Shown: positions 54,286 through 63,705, counted from the stretch's first letter. The stretch: 64,000 nucleotides of DNA from an uncultured Bacilli bacterium (GCA_949451605.1 CASTSB010000006.1:32867-96866); one strand, 5' to 3'. Numbers and translations: made by a program. Notes: generated by a model not told the origin, from the letters alone.

Positions 54286-56919
54286 ATGAAATATGTTTAT
54301 CTTTTTACTGAAGGTAATAAAAATATGCGTAATATTTTAGGTGGTAAAGGAGCTAATCTTGCGGAAATGACTTCTCTTGGTTTACCTGTACCTCGTGGTT
54401 TTACAGTAACTACTGAAGCTTGTAATAAGTATTATGCTGATAGTGAAAATTTAAGTGATGAAATAAAATTACAAATTATAGAAAAAATAAAAGAACTTGA
54501 AAATATAACTGGAAAGAAATTTGGTGATGAAAGTAATCCATTACTCGTTTCTGTTCGAAGTGGTGCACGTGCATCTATGCCAGGAATGATGGATACTATT
54601 CTTAATTTAGGAATGAATGATGTTGTGAGTGATTCTTTTGCTAAAGTTACTAATAATCCAAGATTTGTTTACGATTCATATCGAAGATTTATCCAAATGT
54701 TTGCGGATGTTGTTATGGGACTTCCTAAAGAATCTTTCGAGGGATTATTTGATAAGATTAAGGAACAAAAAGGTATTGTTAATGATACTGATTTAACTGC
54801 TGAAGATTTGAAGGAAATAGTAAAGATTTATAAAACTGAATATTATAAATTGTCTGGTAGGTACTTTCCACAAAATCCTGAGGAGCAATTAATTGAGGCT
54901 GTTAAAGCTGTTTTTAGAAGTTGGAATAATGATAGAGCTATTACATATAGAAGACTTAATGAAATTCCCAGTGAGTGGGGAACTGCTGTTAATGTCCAAG
55001 AAATGGTTTATGGTAATAAAGGAGAAAACTCTGGTACTGGAGTAGCCTTTACTAGAAACCCTGCAACAGGTGAGAATAAATTATATGGTGAATATCTTAT
55101 GAATGCTCAAGGAGAAGATGTTGTTGCTGGTATTCGTACTCCGCAAAGTATAGAAACTTTAAAAGATGTTATGCCTGAATGTTATAAGGAATTTGAACGT
55201 ATTTGTAAAATTTTGGAAGATCATTATCATGATATGCAAGATATGGAGTTTACTATTGAAGATGGAAAGCTTTTTATGTTACAAACAAGAAATGGAAAGC
55301 GTACTGCTCAAGCAGCTTTAAAAATTGCTGTTGATTTAGTTAATTCTGGAATGATTACAAAAGAAGAAGCCCTTATGCGAATAGATGCTAATGAGCTTGA
55401 TCAATTATTGCATCCAAACTTTAACGAGGAAAGTTTGAAAAATGGAAAAGTAATTGCTAAAGGACTTGCTGCTAGTCCAGGAGCGGCAACAGGAAAACTT
55501 TATTTTTCAGCAGAAGATGTTGTTGCAGCACATGAGGCAGGAGAAGCTGATATCATACTTGCAAGATGTGAAACATCACCTGAGGATATTGAGGGAATGA
55601 ACCTTGCAAGAGGAGTGCTTACTGTAAGAGGTGGGATGACTTCTCATGCAGCAGTAGTTGCAAGAGGAATGGGAACTTGTTGTGTATCTGGATGTGGTAG
55701 TATTGTTGTATCAGAAGAGGAAAAAACTTTAAAGACGGAGTCAGGAGAAGTTTATAACGAAGGAGACTTTATTAGTTTGGATGGTTCTACTGGTCTTGTT
55801 TATGGAGAAAAAATAGAAACGATTCCTCCAACTATTTCAGGAGATTTTGAAACTATTATGAATTGGGCAGATGAGGTAGCAGTACTTGGTGTTAAAACTA
55901 ATGCTGATACGCCAAAAGATGCTAAGCAAGCAAGAGAGTTTGGTGCTAAGGGAATAGGCCTTTGCCGTACTGAGCACATGTTTTTTGAAGCAGATAGAAT
56001 CTTTAATTTTAGACGAATGATTTCTGCAGATACTTTAGAAAAAAGAGAAGAAGCATTAGAGAAAATTCTTCCTTATCAAAGAAGTGATTTTGAAGGTTTA
56101 TTTAGAGAAATGGCTGGTTATACTGTAACGATTAGGTATTTAGATCCGCCACTTCATGAGTTTTTACCTCATACTGATCAAGAAATTGATGAACTTGCGA
56201 AGTCTTTGGATATGGATTTTGTTAGTCTAAAGGATCGTGTTGAATCTTTAAAAGAATTTAATCCAATGATGGGTCACCGTGGTTGTAGACTTGCAATTAC
56301 ATATCCTGAGATTGCTAAAATGCAGACTAAGGCAGTAATTGAAGCAGCAATTAATGTTAAGAATGAGGGACTTGAAGTAATCCCTGAAATTATGATTCCT
56401 TTAACTGGAACTGTTAATGAATTTAAATTTGTTAAAGAGATAGTTGATGAAACTGCTACTGAAGTTATGGGAGAGAAAAACACTAAAGTAAATTATAAAG
56501 TAGGAACAATGATTGAGATTCCAAGAGCAACTATTATTGCTGATAAAATAGCAGAGTATGCTGAATTCTTTAGTTTTGGTACTAACGATTTAACGCAAAT
56601 GACTTTTGGATTTTCAAGAGATGATGCATCTAAGTTCTTAAAAGATTATTATGATAAAGGAATTTTAGAAAGTGATCCTTTTGCTTCAATTGATCAAGAA
56701 GGAGTAGGAAAACTTGTTGAAAATGCTGTTAGATTAGGAAAAAGAACAAGAAGTGATATTCATTTGGGTATATGTGGTGAACATGGAGGAGATCCTAAGA
56801 GCATTGATTTTTGCCATAGAGCAGGGCTTACTTATGTTTCTTGTTCACCGTATAGAGTTCCTATTGCAAGACTTGCAGCTGCTAAAGCCGCAATTAGAAA
56901 TAAAGTAGAGATTCTTTAA
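54286..56919 (+). CDS. ppdK: Pyruvate, phosphate dikinase
   Basis: Interconverts pyruvate, ATP and Pi with PEP, AMP and PPi; in fermentative bacteria it often works glycolytically and uses PPi. 877 residues. Nucleotide domain: LGGKGANLAEMTSLGLPVPRGF and VSVRSGARASMPGMMDT; phospho-His domain: RGGMTSHAAVVARGMGTCCV (His near 453); PEP domain: GIGLCRTEHMFF, MMGHRGCRLA, SFGTNDLTQMTFGFSRDD and GICGEHGGDP with the catalytic Cys. TGA-extended TATAAT (54248) and SD AGGGAGG precede ATG 54286. The PPi link with the pyrophosphatase at 12828 is notable. Confidence 0.97.
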   Translation: MKYVYLFTEGNKNMRNILGGKGANLAEMTSLGLPVPRGFTVTTEACNKYYADSENLSDEIKLQIIEKIKELENITGKKFGDESNPLLVSVRSGARASMPGMMDTILNLGMNDVVSDSFAKVTNNPRFVYDSYRRFIQMFADVVMGLPKESFEGLFDKIKEQKGIVNDTDLTAEDLKEIVKIYKTEYYKLSGRYFPQNPEEQLIEAVKAVFRSWNNDRAITYRRLNEIPSEWGTAVNVQEMVYGNKGENSGTGVAFTRNPATGENKLYGEYLMNAQGEDVVAGIRTPQSIETLKDVMPECYKEFERICKILEDHYHDMQDMEFTIEDGKLFMLQTRNGKRTAQAALKIAVDLVNSGMITKEEALMRIDANELDQLLHPNFNEESLKNGKVIAKGLAASPGAATGKLYFSAEDVVAAHEAGEADIILARCETSPEDIEGMNLARGVLTVRGGMTSHAAVVARGMGTCCVSGCGSIVVSEEEKTLKTESGEVYNEGDFISLDGSTGLVYGEKIETIPPTISGDFETIMNWADEVAVLGVKTNADTPKDAKQAREFGAKGIGLCRTEHMFFEADRIFNFRRMISADTLEKREEALEKILPYQRSDFEGLFREMAGYTVTIRYLDPPLHEFLPHTDQEIDELAKSLDMDFVSLKDRVESLKEFNPMMGHRGCRLAITYPEIAKMQTKAVIEAAINVKNEGLEVIPEIMIPLTGTVNEFKFVKEIVDETATEVMGEKNTKVNYKVGTMIEIPRATIIADKIAEYAEFFSFGTNDLTQMTFGFSRDDASKFLKDYYDKGILESDPFASIDQEGVGKLVENAVRLGKRTRSDIHLGICGEHGGDPKSIDFCHRAGLTYVSCSPYRVPIARLAAAKAAIRNKVEIL

Positions 56920-57042
56920 TATTGAATAGTTTAGTTTAACTTATTATAATATAAATGTATTAATTAATTGCCAAGTGTTAATATGACAATTTAGGATGAT
57001 AACGTATATTTATTTTAGGCAAGAAATAGATAAACATGATGC

Positions 57043-57080
57043 GGGTATACTTTTCGTAAGGAAAAGTATACCCTTTTTTT
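57043..57080 (+). terminator. Strong intrinsic terminator in front of the ORF6N gene
   Basis: GGGTATACTTTTC (57043-57055) / GAAAAGTATACCC (57061-57073), a perfect 13-bp stem with GTAAG loop and seven T. It ends 8 bases before the next gene's SD. It may end the ppdK transcript or attenuate the gene at 57101. Confidence 0.9.
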
Positions 57081-57100
57081 ATTTTTTAGGAGGTATAAGA

Positions 57101-57985
57101 ATGGATGAGATAGCAGTTAAAGAAAATGAAAAAATAGAAGATATGATATATGAGGTTAGAGGTAAACAAGTAATGCTTGATAGTGATTTAGCTAAACTTT
57201 ATGGTTGTACAAATGGAACTAAAGATGTTAATAAAGCAGTTAATAGAAATATAGATCGATTTCCTGAAGATTTTTATTTTCAACTCACTAATGTAGAATA
57301 CAACTCTTTAAGGTTCCAAATTGGAACCTTAAAGGGTACAAGAGGTCAACATAAAAAATATTTGCCTTATGTTTTTACAGAACAAGGTGTTGCGATGCTT
57401 GCGTCTGTTTTAAGAACAAATATAGCTTCAAAAATGAGTGTTGCTATTATGAGAGCATTTGTCACAATGCGTAAGTACATATCATCAAATTTAATAGAAC
57501 AAAAATATATAAATAATATAGTTTTAGAACATGATAAAAGAATTAATTTATTAGAAAGTTCATTTCAAAAATTTGAAGAGAAAAGAAAGATAACAGAGAT
57601 ATACTTTGATGGGCAAATATTTGATGCATATTCTAAAATATTAAAGATATTTGAAGAAGCTAAGAAAGAGATTATTATAATAGATTCATATGCTAACTAT
57701 ATCTTATTAGATATTATAAAAAGAGTAAAAGCAAATGTAACAATTATAACTATAAAAGATAACCTATTATCTAAACAGGATATATCAAAATATAATAAAC
57801 AATATCATAATCTAAAAGTAATTTATGATAACACTTTTCATGATAGATATTTTATACTTGATAGATCAATCATTTATCATTGCGGAGCAAGTATTAATAG
57901 AATTGGATATAAAACTTTTTCTATTACTTTAATTAGGGATGATGAAATTAAGAAAGCGTTATTAAGGAAAATTAATATGTTATAA
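57101..57985 (+). CDS. ORF6N-domain protein with phospholipase-D-like C-terminal part
   Basis: 294 residues from ATG 57101, 6 bases after AGGAGGT; in-frame codons upstream run through the terminator and are not coding. The N-terminal ORF6N DNA-binding domain (about 10-125) is shown by EVRGKQVMLDSDLAKLYGC, VNRNIDRFPEDFYFQLT, KYLPYVFTEQGVAMLASVLR and IMRAFVTMR. After a coiled coil, residues about 175-290 resemble the HKD-like domain often fused to ORF6N (IIIIDSYANYILLDIIKR, FHDRYFILDRSIIYHCGASI). Such proteins come from phages and mobile elements, but none is seen nearby. A perfect inverted repeat is embedded in the gene. Confidence 0.82.
   Translation: MDEIAVKENEKIEDMIYEVRGKQVMLDSDLAKLYGCTNGTKDVNKAVNRNIDRFPEDFYFQLTNVEYNSLRFQIGTLKGTRGQHKKYLPYVFTEQGVAMLASVLRTNIASKMSVAIMRAFVTMRKYISSNLIEQKYINNIVLEHDKRINLLESSFQKFEEKRKITEIYFDGQIFDAYSKILKIFEEAKKEIIIIDSYANYILLDIIKRVKANVTIITIKDNLLSKQDISKYNKQYHNLKVIYDNTFHDRYFILDRSIIYHCGASINRIGYKTFSITLIRDDEIKKALLRKINML
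57306..57334 (+). repeat. Perfect 29-base inverted repeat inside the ORF6N gene
   Basis: CTTTAAGGTTCCAA (57306-57319), one central A, TTGGAACCTTAAAG (57321-57334). It encodes SLRFQIGTLKG just before the conserved YLPYVFTEQGVAM motif. Confidence 0.9.
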
Positions 57986-58067
57986 AAATAGAAATATAAA
58001 ATCTTTAAAAGTCATATTAAAAGTGATTTTTTTCTGTTATACTATAAAAGTAGAAAGGGTGATGTTT

Positions 58068-58964
58068 ATGAAGTTTGTTTGTGTTGGACATTCTACATTT
58101 GATACAACTCTACCTTTAGATAGCTATCCTACTGAGAATATTAAATATAGAATAGATAAACATATTGAGTGTGGTGGTGGACCTGCTTCTAATGGTGCTT
58201 ATTTACTTGCTAAATGGGGGATGGATACTTCGATTTGTTCTGCTATAGGAGACGACTATTACGCAGATAGGATAGAAGAAGATTTTAAGAAAATTGGTTG
58301 TGATACTACATATCTTGAAAGAATAAGCAACCATTATACTACTAGCAGTTATATCATGGCTAATATGTCTAATGGATCTAGAACAATTATATCTTCTAAA
58401 GATAGTGCTATTAGAAAACTATCTAAAAGTTTGGCTATTAAAGCTGATGTAATCTTAGTAGATGGAGAACATCCTGAATCTGCATATGAGATTCTTGAAA
58501 ATAATAAAGAAGCAATTAGTATTATTGATGCTGGACGAGTAAATGAAGATACTAAAAAGCTTGGAAAGATGGTTAAATACTTAGTTTGTTCTAAAGATTT
58601 TGCTGAAGAATTTTCTTCACTGAAAATTTCTGCAGATAATAAAGAGGGTTTAATAGAGTGTCATAAAAAGCTATCTGAATATTTTAATAATACGGTTATA
58701 ATTACTTTAGAAGATAAGGGAAGTTTTACATTTATAGATGGAAATTACGAAGTTATTCCTAGTATTAAAGTGATACCTGTTGATTCAACTGGTGCTGGGG
58801 ACATATTTCATGGAGCATTTACATATTTTATAAGTAACAACTACTCATTAAGAGATTCTATTAGATATGCCTCTATTACTGGGGCCATTTCAGTTACACG
58901 AATTGGGTCTAGAAATTCTATTCCTGAATTAAGAGAAGTGCTTGAATATGATAACATTATATAG
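58068..58964 (+). CDS. PfkB-family carbohydrate kinase
   Basis: 298 residues from ATG 58068, 8 bases after AAAGGG. PfkB/ribokinase signatures: GGGPASNGAYLLAKWG (sugar site and first signature) and VIPVDSTGAGDIFHGAFTYF with the anion hole and catalytic Asp. TGT-extended TATACT (58038) is the likely -10. The sugar substrate (ribose, fructose or a nucleoside) cannot be deduced. Its last 17 bases overlap the Smr gene. Confidence 0.88.
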   Translation: MKFVCVGHSTFDTTLPLDSYPTENIKYRIDKHIECGGGPASNGAYLLAKWGMDTSICSAIGDDYYADRIEEDFKKIGCDTTYLERISNHYTTSSYIMANMSNGSRTIISSKDSAIRKLSKSLAIKADVILVDGEHPESAYEILENNKEAISIIDAGRVNEDTKKLGKMVKYLVCSKDFAEEFSSLKISADNKEGLIECHKKLSEYFNNTVIITLEDKGSFTFIDGNYEVIPSIKVIPVDSTGAGDIFHGAFTYFISNNYSLRDSIRYASITGAISVTRIGSRNSIPELREVLEYDNII

Positions 58965-59208
58965 TAATTGTCCTACTATTGATTTACATGGAATTGATAG
59001 AGATTATGCAAGAATTTTAATAAATGATTTTATTAGAGATAATTATTCTATGAAGAATGAAACAGTAGTTATAATTCATGGTATAGGTAGTGGAATAATC
59101 AGAAAAGTTACCCAAGAAACATTAAAGAAAAATAAGATGGTAGATTCATATAAAATAGATAATTTTAATGCAGGTGAGACGATTGTACGACTAAAGAGAA
59201 GAGTTTGA
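58948..59208 (+). CDS. Stand-alone Smr-domain protein
   Basis: 86 residues from ATG 58948, with SD AGAAGTG; TTG 58942 is an alternative. The Smr domain is almost the whole protein: CPTIDLHGIDRDYARILIND (LDLHG motif), VVIIHGIGSGIIRKVTQETL (HGxGxG) and the strand GETIVRL. In MutS2 this domain is a nuclease; free-standing copies bind or cut DNA or RNA. It overlaps the PfkB gene, and its stop overlaps the next promoter. Confidence 0.85.
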   Translation: MITLYSNCPTIDLHGIDRDYARILINDFIRDNYSMKNETVVIIHGIGSGIIRKVTQETLKKNKMVDSYKIDNFNAGETIVRLKRRV

Positions 59209-59233
59209 CATTCGTCTTTTCATATGGTAGAAT
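59205..59233 (+). promoter_or_regulatory. Promoter of the surface-protein pair
   Basis: Consensus TTGACA (59205-59210), 17-base spacer, TAGAAT (59228-59233) with TGG extension. The -35 overlaps the Smr stop codon. Confidence 0.85.
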
Positions 59234-59266
59234 ATAGAACATATATGTGTCAAAGGGGGAAGTTAC

Positions 59267-60772
59267 ATGTACACTGAAGATTATGATCATAAAGGATTCC
59301 CATTTAGGGACTTTCTATTAAAACTAATTTTAATTATTATATTTGTATTTTTGTTAGTATGGTTATTACCTAAATTTATGGCTCCTACTACTATTGTTAA
59401 AGAAAATAATAATGCAAATTCTAACATTACAAAAATAAAAGGATTAGATGCTTTAACTTCACAAATTTATCAAGATAATATGATTAAAATGAAGAATGCT
59501 GCTATTTCTTATTATACTGATGAAAGATTACCAAAAGAAGTTGGAGAATCAAAGAAAATGACTTTAAGAGAAATGATTGGAGAAAAAATAATCCAACCAT
59601 TAATCGATAAGAATAATAAAGCATGTGATGTTGAAAAAAGTTATGTTCAAATTACTAAAGCAGATGACGAATTTATTTTAAAAGTTAATTTAAAAGATAG
59701 TGAAACAGAGGATTATATCTTAGTACATTTAGGTTGCTATACATATTGTAAAGGTGCAATCTGTGAAAAGGAAAGAACTGAAGTTAATGTACCAATTAAA
59801 GGAGCAAAGACTAATCCTACTAAGATAGTTCCAATAAATCCATCTAGCAGTTCATCAAGTTCTAGTAGTTCAAGTAGTTCATCAAGTTCTAGTAGCTCAT
59901 CAAGCTCATCTAGTTCTAGTTCATCATCTAGTGATGATAAGCCAAATAAGAATGCTTATATTTATGAGTATAAGAAAACTACAGGAGCAGAATTCTCTAA
60001 ATGGACTTCATGGAGTAGCTGGACTGAGACAAGTTGTAATACAAAAGAAATTAATTGTAATGATAAGGATGTAACTTGCCTTAAAAAATTACAACGTTTT
60101 GATAGAAAAGAAAAGATAGGAACACATACTAAGAAATATACTAAAACAAGACAAATATTAAAACAAACAGGTTCTTATCAAGAAAAATCTTGTTCTAAAT
60201 ATAATTATGTAATAGTTAATAATACAACATATGCAACTACTACAACTACGACTTATACAACAATTAATACTGTTACTCATAATACACAAGCTTCAAGTGG
60301 TAATTGGAGATATGATGGAAGATATAAATTTGATAATCCTCCAAGAGATACTAATAATGTTCATTATGTATTTGCTGGAGCTGACTATAGTTATTGTGAA
60401 GAAATATGTACAACATTACCAAAATACTTCTATGATAAATATACATATGTTGGTGGAATGCATACAGTTTCTAACACAACTTCAACACCAGGAGGATCAT
60501 CATCTAGTTCTTCAGAATCTTCATCATCTTCAAGTAGCGTAAGTGCTACATGTGGTGCTTATGTTACAAAAACTATACCAATTTATAGTACTATTACTGT
60601 AAATGAAATTGCGACACGTAACGAACCTTTATATGGAACAGTATGTTATCAAAGTACAAAAACAAGAACATTAAAACAAAATGGTTCTACTAAAGTAAAA
60701 TGGTCAAAGTTTGATGATCAATCATTACTTTCAAATGGTTGGTATTATACAGGAAATAAGAAATTAGCTTAA
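59267..60772 (+). CDS. Membrane-anchored Ser-rich surface protein with Trp-rich repeat
   Basis: 501 residues. One membrane segment (about 17-35; LLKLILIIIFVFLLVWLLP) puts the rest outside. Residues about 50-165 form a Cys-containing domain. A nearly pure Ser linker (about 187-223) leads to a segment FSKWTSWSSWTETSC that resembles the start of a thrombospondin type 1 repeat. A second Ser linker follows near 410-427, then another domain with ILKQTG/TLKQNGS-type repeats (the first copy lies between the two linkers). About 12 Cys in the outer part suggest disulfides. Ser codons are mixed. SD GGGGGAAG precedes ATG 59267. No known family for the whole. Confidence 0.7.
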   Translation: MYTEDYDHKGFPFRDFLLKLILIIIFVFLLVWLLPKFMAPTTIVKENNNANSNITKIKGLDALTSQIYQDNMIKMKNAAISYYTDERLPKEVGESKKMTLREMIGEKIIQPLIDKNNKACDVEKSYVQITKADDEFILKVNLKDSETEDYILVHLGCYTYCKGAICEKERTEVNVPIKGAKTNPTKIVPINPSSSSSSSSSSSSSSSSSSSSSSSSSSSSSSDDKPNKNAYIYEYKKTTGAEFSKWTSWSSWTETSCNTKEINCNDKDVTCLKKLQRFDRKEKIGTHTKKYTKTRQILKQTGSYQEKSCSKYNYVIVNNTTYATTTTTTYTTINTVTHNTQASSGNWRYDGRYKFDNPPRDTNNVHYVFAGADYSYCEEICTTLPKYFYDKYTYVGGMHTVSNTTSTPGGSSSSSSESSSSSSSVSATCGAYVTKTIPIYSTITVNEIATRNEPLYGTVCYQSTKTRTLKQNGSTKVKWSKFDDQSLLSNGWYYTGNKKLA

Positions 60773-60785
60773 GGGGGATAAATAA

Positions 60786-63083
60786 ATGAAAAAAGTTGGA
60801 AAAATAGTATTTTATAAATTTTATGACGAAAAGAAAAATATAGTTGAAGCTTCTTATCTATTCTTTACTGATGGAACTGCTAGACTTGCTACTAAAGAAG
60901 AAGGTCTTTCGTTAGTTCCAGAAATTACTAAAGAAGAAGGAATACATACAGCTGATGCTTTAAGTGAATATATTAATAAAGATGATAGTAGAATTTATAC
61001 TATGTCTGGTAATGAATTCGCTAAAAGATTTAATTCTTTCTTAATTAAGCCTAAAGAAGAAGCAAGACCAGTAGATTTTAAGTCAAGTTTTGCAAGTGAT
61101 GCTAAATCAGTATTTGAAGAAGATGAAGATATTGATTTAGATTCTGATAATGAGGAATTTGAAGAAATAGAAGAAAAGAAACCAGGTAAGATAAAAACCT
61201 TTATTAAAAGATTTACAGATAGAATAAAAAAATCTAAGTTAGCTAAGAAAATTACTGTTACTGCTTTAGCAATTGCTATTTGTTTTGGACTTGCTACTAA
61301 TGCAAGAAATACTAAGAAGGGACAAATGGTTAATAGTAATATAGATTACTCTCAAACAGTTACAGATGAAAATTTAACTAATGATGAAATTATTAGTGAA
61401 TTTGAAATCCTTCTTGCTAGAACTACAGTAGCTAGTCAAAAAGATGCTATGACATTAATGAGTGATAATTTAGATTATTTTAATGGAACATTTGCAGACA
61501 AATTTGTAGAAGAGGGCAAAAATATTAGAGCTGCTCTTTCATGGGATGAAATGATGGCTTTACAACTTGCCTATAATGATTATTCTAAAGATGAAATTAA
61601 AGCAATTTTTAATGGATATGAACTAGATAGTAAAAAGTTTGATGGTTATTATAAAAATGCAAATTTACAATTAATGGGAGCTTATATATTAGAAACAAGA
61701 GATACGCAAGTTGATTCTTATAAATATATAAGAGATGTTGAAGGACAAGAATTTGTAAAAAAATATAATGAGATGTTCTTACAATGTAAAGAGGCTACTG
61801 GTAAAGAAAAAGTCGAACTTGTAAATAAATTTTATCAAGAAATTCATAAAGATTTTCCAATTAGTGATGATATAAGAGAAACTGGTATTTCTCATTCTGA
61901 CCCTAGAGGAAGTATTAAACAATATAAAATAGCTATTACACCAATAGTTACTGCTGCAGAAATGATATTCCAAAACTTAGAAATTGATCATACTTTATCT
62001 GATAAAGCAATTGCATATTTTAATGATTTAGGATTCTGCAACTTGGCAGTTAATCAGTTTGAAAGAGCTAAAACTATTTTACTTGCAGCTAATACTGATA
62101 CTACACAACCTTTATATGAAGAATTTAGAAATGCTAAAATCAAAGAATTAGAAGCTAAAGGTATATATATAACAGAAGATAAATCAAGAAATTTAAATGA
62201 ATTAGATGCATTCAATTTAATAGTTAATAAACAAGTTGATATGACAAGTAGTAATTATTTTGAAGGCGCAACATCATCTAAAACAACAACATCTACATCA
62301 ACTAGAACTGAGTCATCTACAAGTTATAGAACAGAAAGTAAAACAACAACAACTAATGATAGAAAAAAAGCTGTTGAAATGACTAGTGAAGAAGCAGTAA
62401 GAAATGCTGAAAAAGAAGTAGATAAGCAAGTTGAAAGAGAAAATGCTGCTAATAAGAAAAAAGCTGAAGAAGAAGCTGAAAAGAAACGCCAAGAATTACA
62501 AAAAGAAGCAGATGAACAAGCTAAGAAAAATGAAGAAGCAGTTAAAAAAGATGATAAGGATTTCCAAGATAAAATTAATCAAGCAAATGATAAGAAGAAT
62601 AATGGCGGAACAGTTAATGAAAAAGATTTTGGAGATCATAATGTTAAATTTGATGATGACAAGAAAGATAATAATGGAAATCTAAATGATTCTATTAAAG
62701 ATATTACAACAGATGGAAGTGGAGCTAATACTCCATTACCAGATCCTAATGAGACTGGAGCTAAATTTGATGCTAAGGCGCCTGCACATGTAGAGTCAGC
62801 ACCTACACCAGCACCAACTCCAAGTACAAATAATAATTCATCATCAAGTTCTAATTCATCAGGAGAAGGATTCTATACTGAAGAAGTTACAACAAAGAGT
62901 GCTCCTGCACCTTTAGCTACACCAGCACCAGTTTCTACTCCTGCACCAACTACTGCTCCAAAACAATCAATTATTGAATATGAAAAGCCAGTTAAAACTA
63001 ATGAACAAATAGTTGATGAATATATTCAAAGTTTAGAAAATGAATCTAATGAAAATAACATTTCTAAAGCTTATAAAAAATAA
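60786..63083 (+). CDS. Large single-pass membrane protein with Pro/Ala/Thr-rich tail
   Basis: 765 residues. An N-terminal cytosolic region with an acidic stretch (EEDEDIDLDSDNEEFEEIEE) is followed by a basic segment and one membrane helix (about 157-172; ITVTALAIAICFGLATNA). Then a helical domain to about 490, a Thr/Ser-rich part, a Lys/Glu coiled coil (about 535-600) and a Pro/Ala/Thr/Ser-rich tail with PTPAPTPS and ATPAPVSTPAP. The layout suggests that the tail spans the wall. It follows the 59267 gene by 13 bases with SD AAGGGGG, so the two are a pair. No family recognised. Confidence 0.68.
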   Translation: MKKVGKIVFYKFYDEKKNIVEASYLFFTDGTARLATKEEGLSLVPEITKEEGIHTADALSEYINKDDSRIYTMSGNEFAKRFNSFLIKPKEEARPVDFKSSFASDAKSVFEEDEDIDLDSDNEEFEEIEEKKPGKIKTFIKRFTDRIKKSKLAKKITVTALAIAICFGLATNARNTKKGQMVNSNIDYSQTVTDENLTNDEIISEFEILLARTTVASQKDAMTLMSDNLDYFNGTFADKFVEEGKNIRAALSWDEMMALQLAYNDYSKDEIKAIFNGYELDSKKFDGYYKNANLQLMGAYILETRDTQVDSYKYIRDVEGQEFVKKYNEMFLQCKEATGKEKVELVNKFYQEIHKDFPISDDIRETGISHSDPRGSIKQYKIAITPIVTAAEMIFQNLEIDHTLSDKAIAYFNDLGFCNLAVNQFERAKTILLAANTDTTQPLYEEFRNAKIKELEAKGIYITEDKSRNLNELDAFNLIVNKQVDMTSSNYFEGATSSKTTTSTSTRTESSTSYRTESKTTTTNDRKKAVEMTSEEAVRNAEKEVDKQVERENAANKKKAEEEAEKKRQELQKEADEQAKKNEEAVKKDDKDFQDKINQANDKKNNGGTVNEKDFGDHNVKFDDDKKDNNGNLNDSIKDITTDGSGANTPLPDPNETGAKFDAKAPAHVESAPTPAPTPSTNNNSSSSSNSSGEGFYTEEVTTKSAPAPLATPAPVSTPAPTTAPKQSIIEYEKPVKTNEQIVDEYIQSLENESNENNISKAYKK

Positions 63084-63112
63084 GAAAGTGTATTAATTAC
63101 ATTTTCTTTTTT
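63083..63112 (+). terminator. Terminator of the surface-protein pair
   Basis: AGAAAGTGTA (63083-63092) / TACATTTTCT (63098-63107), one G-U pair, then T-run. The left arm starts at the last base of the stop codon. Confidence 0.8.
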
Positions 63113-63180
63113 TATTTAAAAAATTATATAAGAATTATTAATAAAAAATGTCATATACTAATAAATAAAAGCGAAAAAGT

Positions 63181-63209
63181 TTGACAATATAAGTCTTTTA
63201 TGCTATAAT
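63181..63209 (+). promoter_or_regulatory. Full-consensus promoter of the 63274 gene
   Basis: TTGACA (63181-63186), 17-base spacer and TATAAT (63204-63209) with TGC extension: every element matches the consensus. The untranslated leader is about 58 bases and holds the small inverted repeat GTAC-TTTGAAG-GTAC. Confidence 0.9.
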
Positions 63210-63273
63210 ATGAGTACTTTGAAGGTACAAAAGGGGTTCTTCTAAGTGTTCCAATTGGAGGGGTTGAATATAT

Positions 63274-63705
63274 ATGACAAATAATATGGTTAATACATTT
63301 ATATTTGAATATTTAGATGAGAATGATTTTAGAAAAAAAGAAAGATCTGTAAGAAAGTATAATATGCTTGCTTATAAGAAATTAACATTTAATTATTATC
63401 CAGAACTTCGTAAAGGTGTATTTTTAGGAAAAGAAGTAGGAAAGGATGAAAAAAATCATACTGTTAGTTACGAATTAAAACTTCCTACTGATGACTTATT
63501 TGCTAAAGTTCATGGAGAAATAACTCTTCATTATACTGTTTATACCGAAAAGAATATTATTTTACTTACAAATATTACTCCTGAAGGTATATTAGATGAA
63601 GGGCATAGAGCTGAATTATCTACATATAAAGGTGTTATGATTTCTAAAACTAATCCAGAAAAAGATATGTTCAAAATTAATTTATTAAATCGTTTAGGAA
63701 AATAG
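63274..63705 (+). CDS. Hypothetical protein with very strong promoter
   Basis: 143 residues, soluble, mixed alpha/beta, no Cys, no signal. I recognise no family. Features seen: a basic patch near the N-terminus (FRKKERSVRKYNMLAYKK) and ITLHYTVYTEKNIILLTNIT in the middle. SD-like GGAGGGG lies about 10 bases before ATG 63274. The consensus promoter implies high expression. It sits just before the tRNA genes with its own terminator. Confidence 0.65.
   Translation: MTNNMVNTFIFEYLDENDFRKKERSVRKYNMLAYKKLTFNYYPELRKGVFLGKEVGKDEKNHTVSYELKLPTDDLFAKVHGEITLHYTVYTEKNIILLTNITPEGILDEGHRAELSTYKGVMISKTNPEKDMFKINLLNRLGK

Noticed and set aside
56996..57100. Longer N-terminus of the ORF6N protein
   Set aside because: The in-frame upstream codons run through a 13-bp terminator, while AGGAGGT precisely precedes ATG 57101.
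57101..57985. Prophage marked by the ORF6N gene
   Set aside because: Neighbours are ppdK and a sugar kinase; no integrase, capsid or att-like repeats are visible.
59840..59935. Microsatellite in the Ser-rich gene as a phase-variation tract
   Set aside because: Ser codons are a mixture of TCA, TCT, AGT and AGC, so there is no uniform short repeat that would slip readily.
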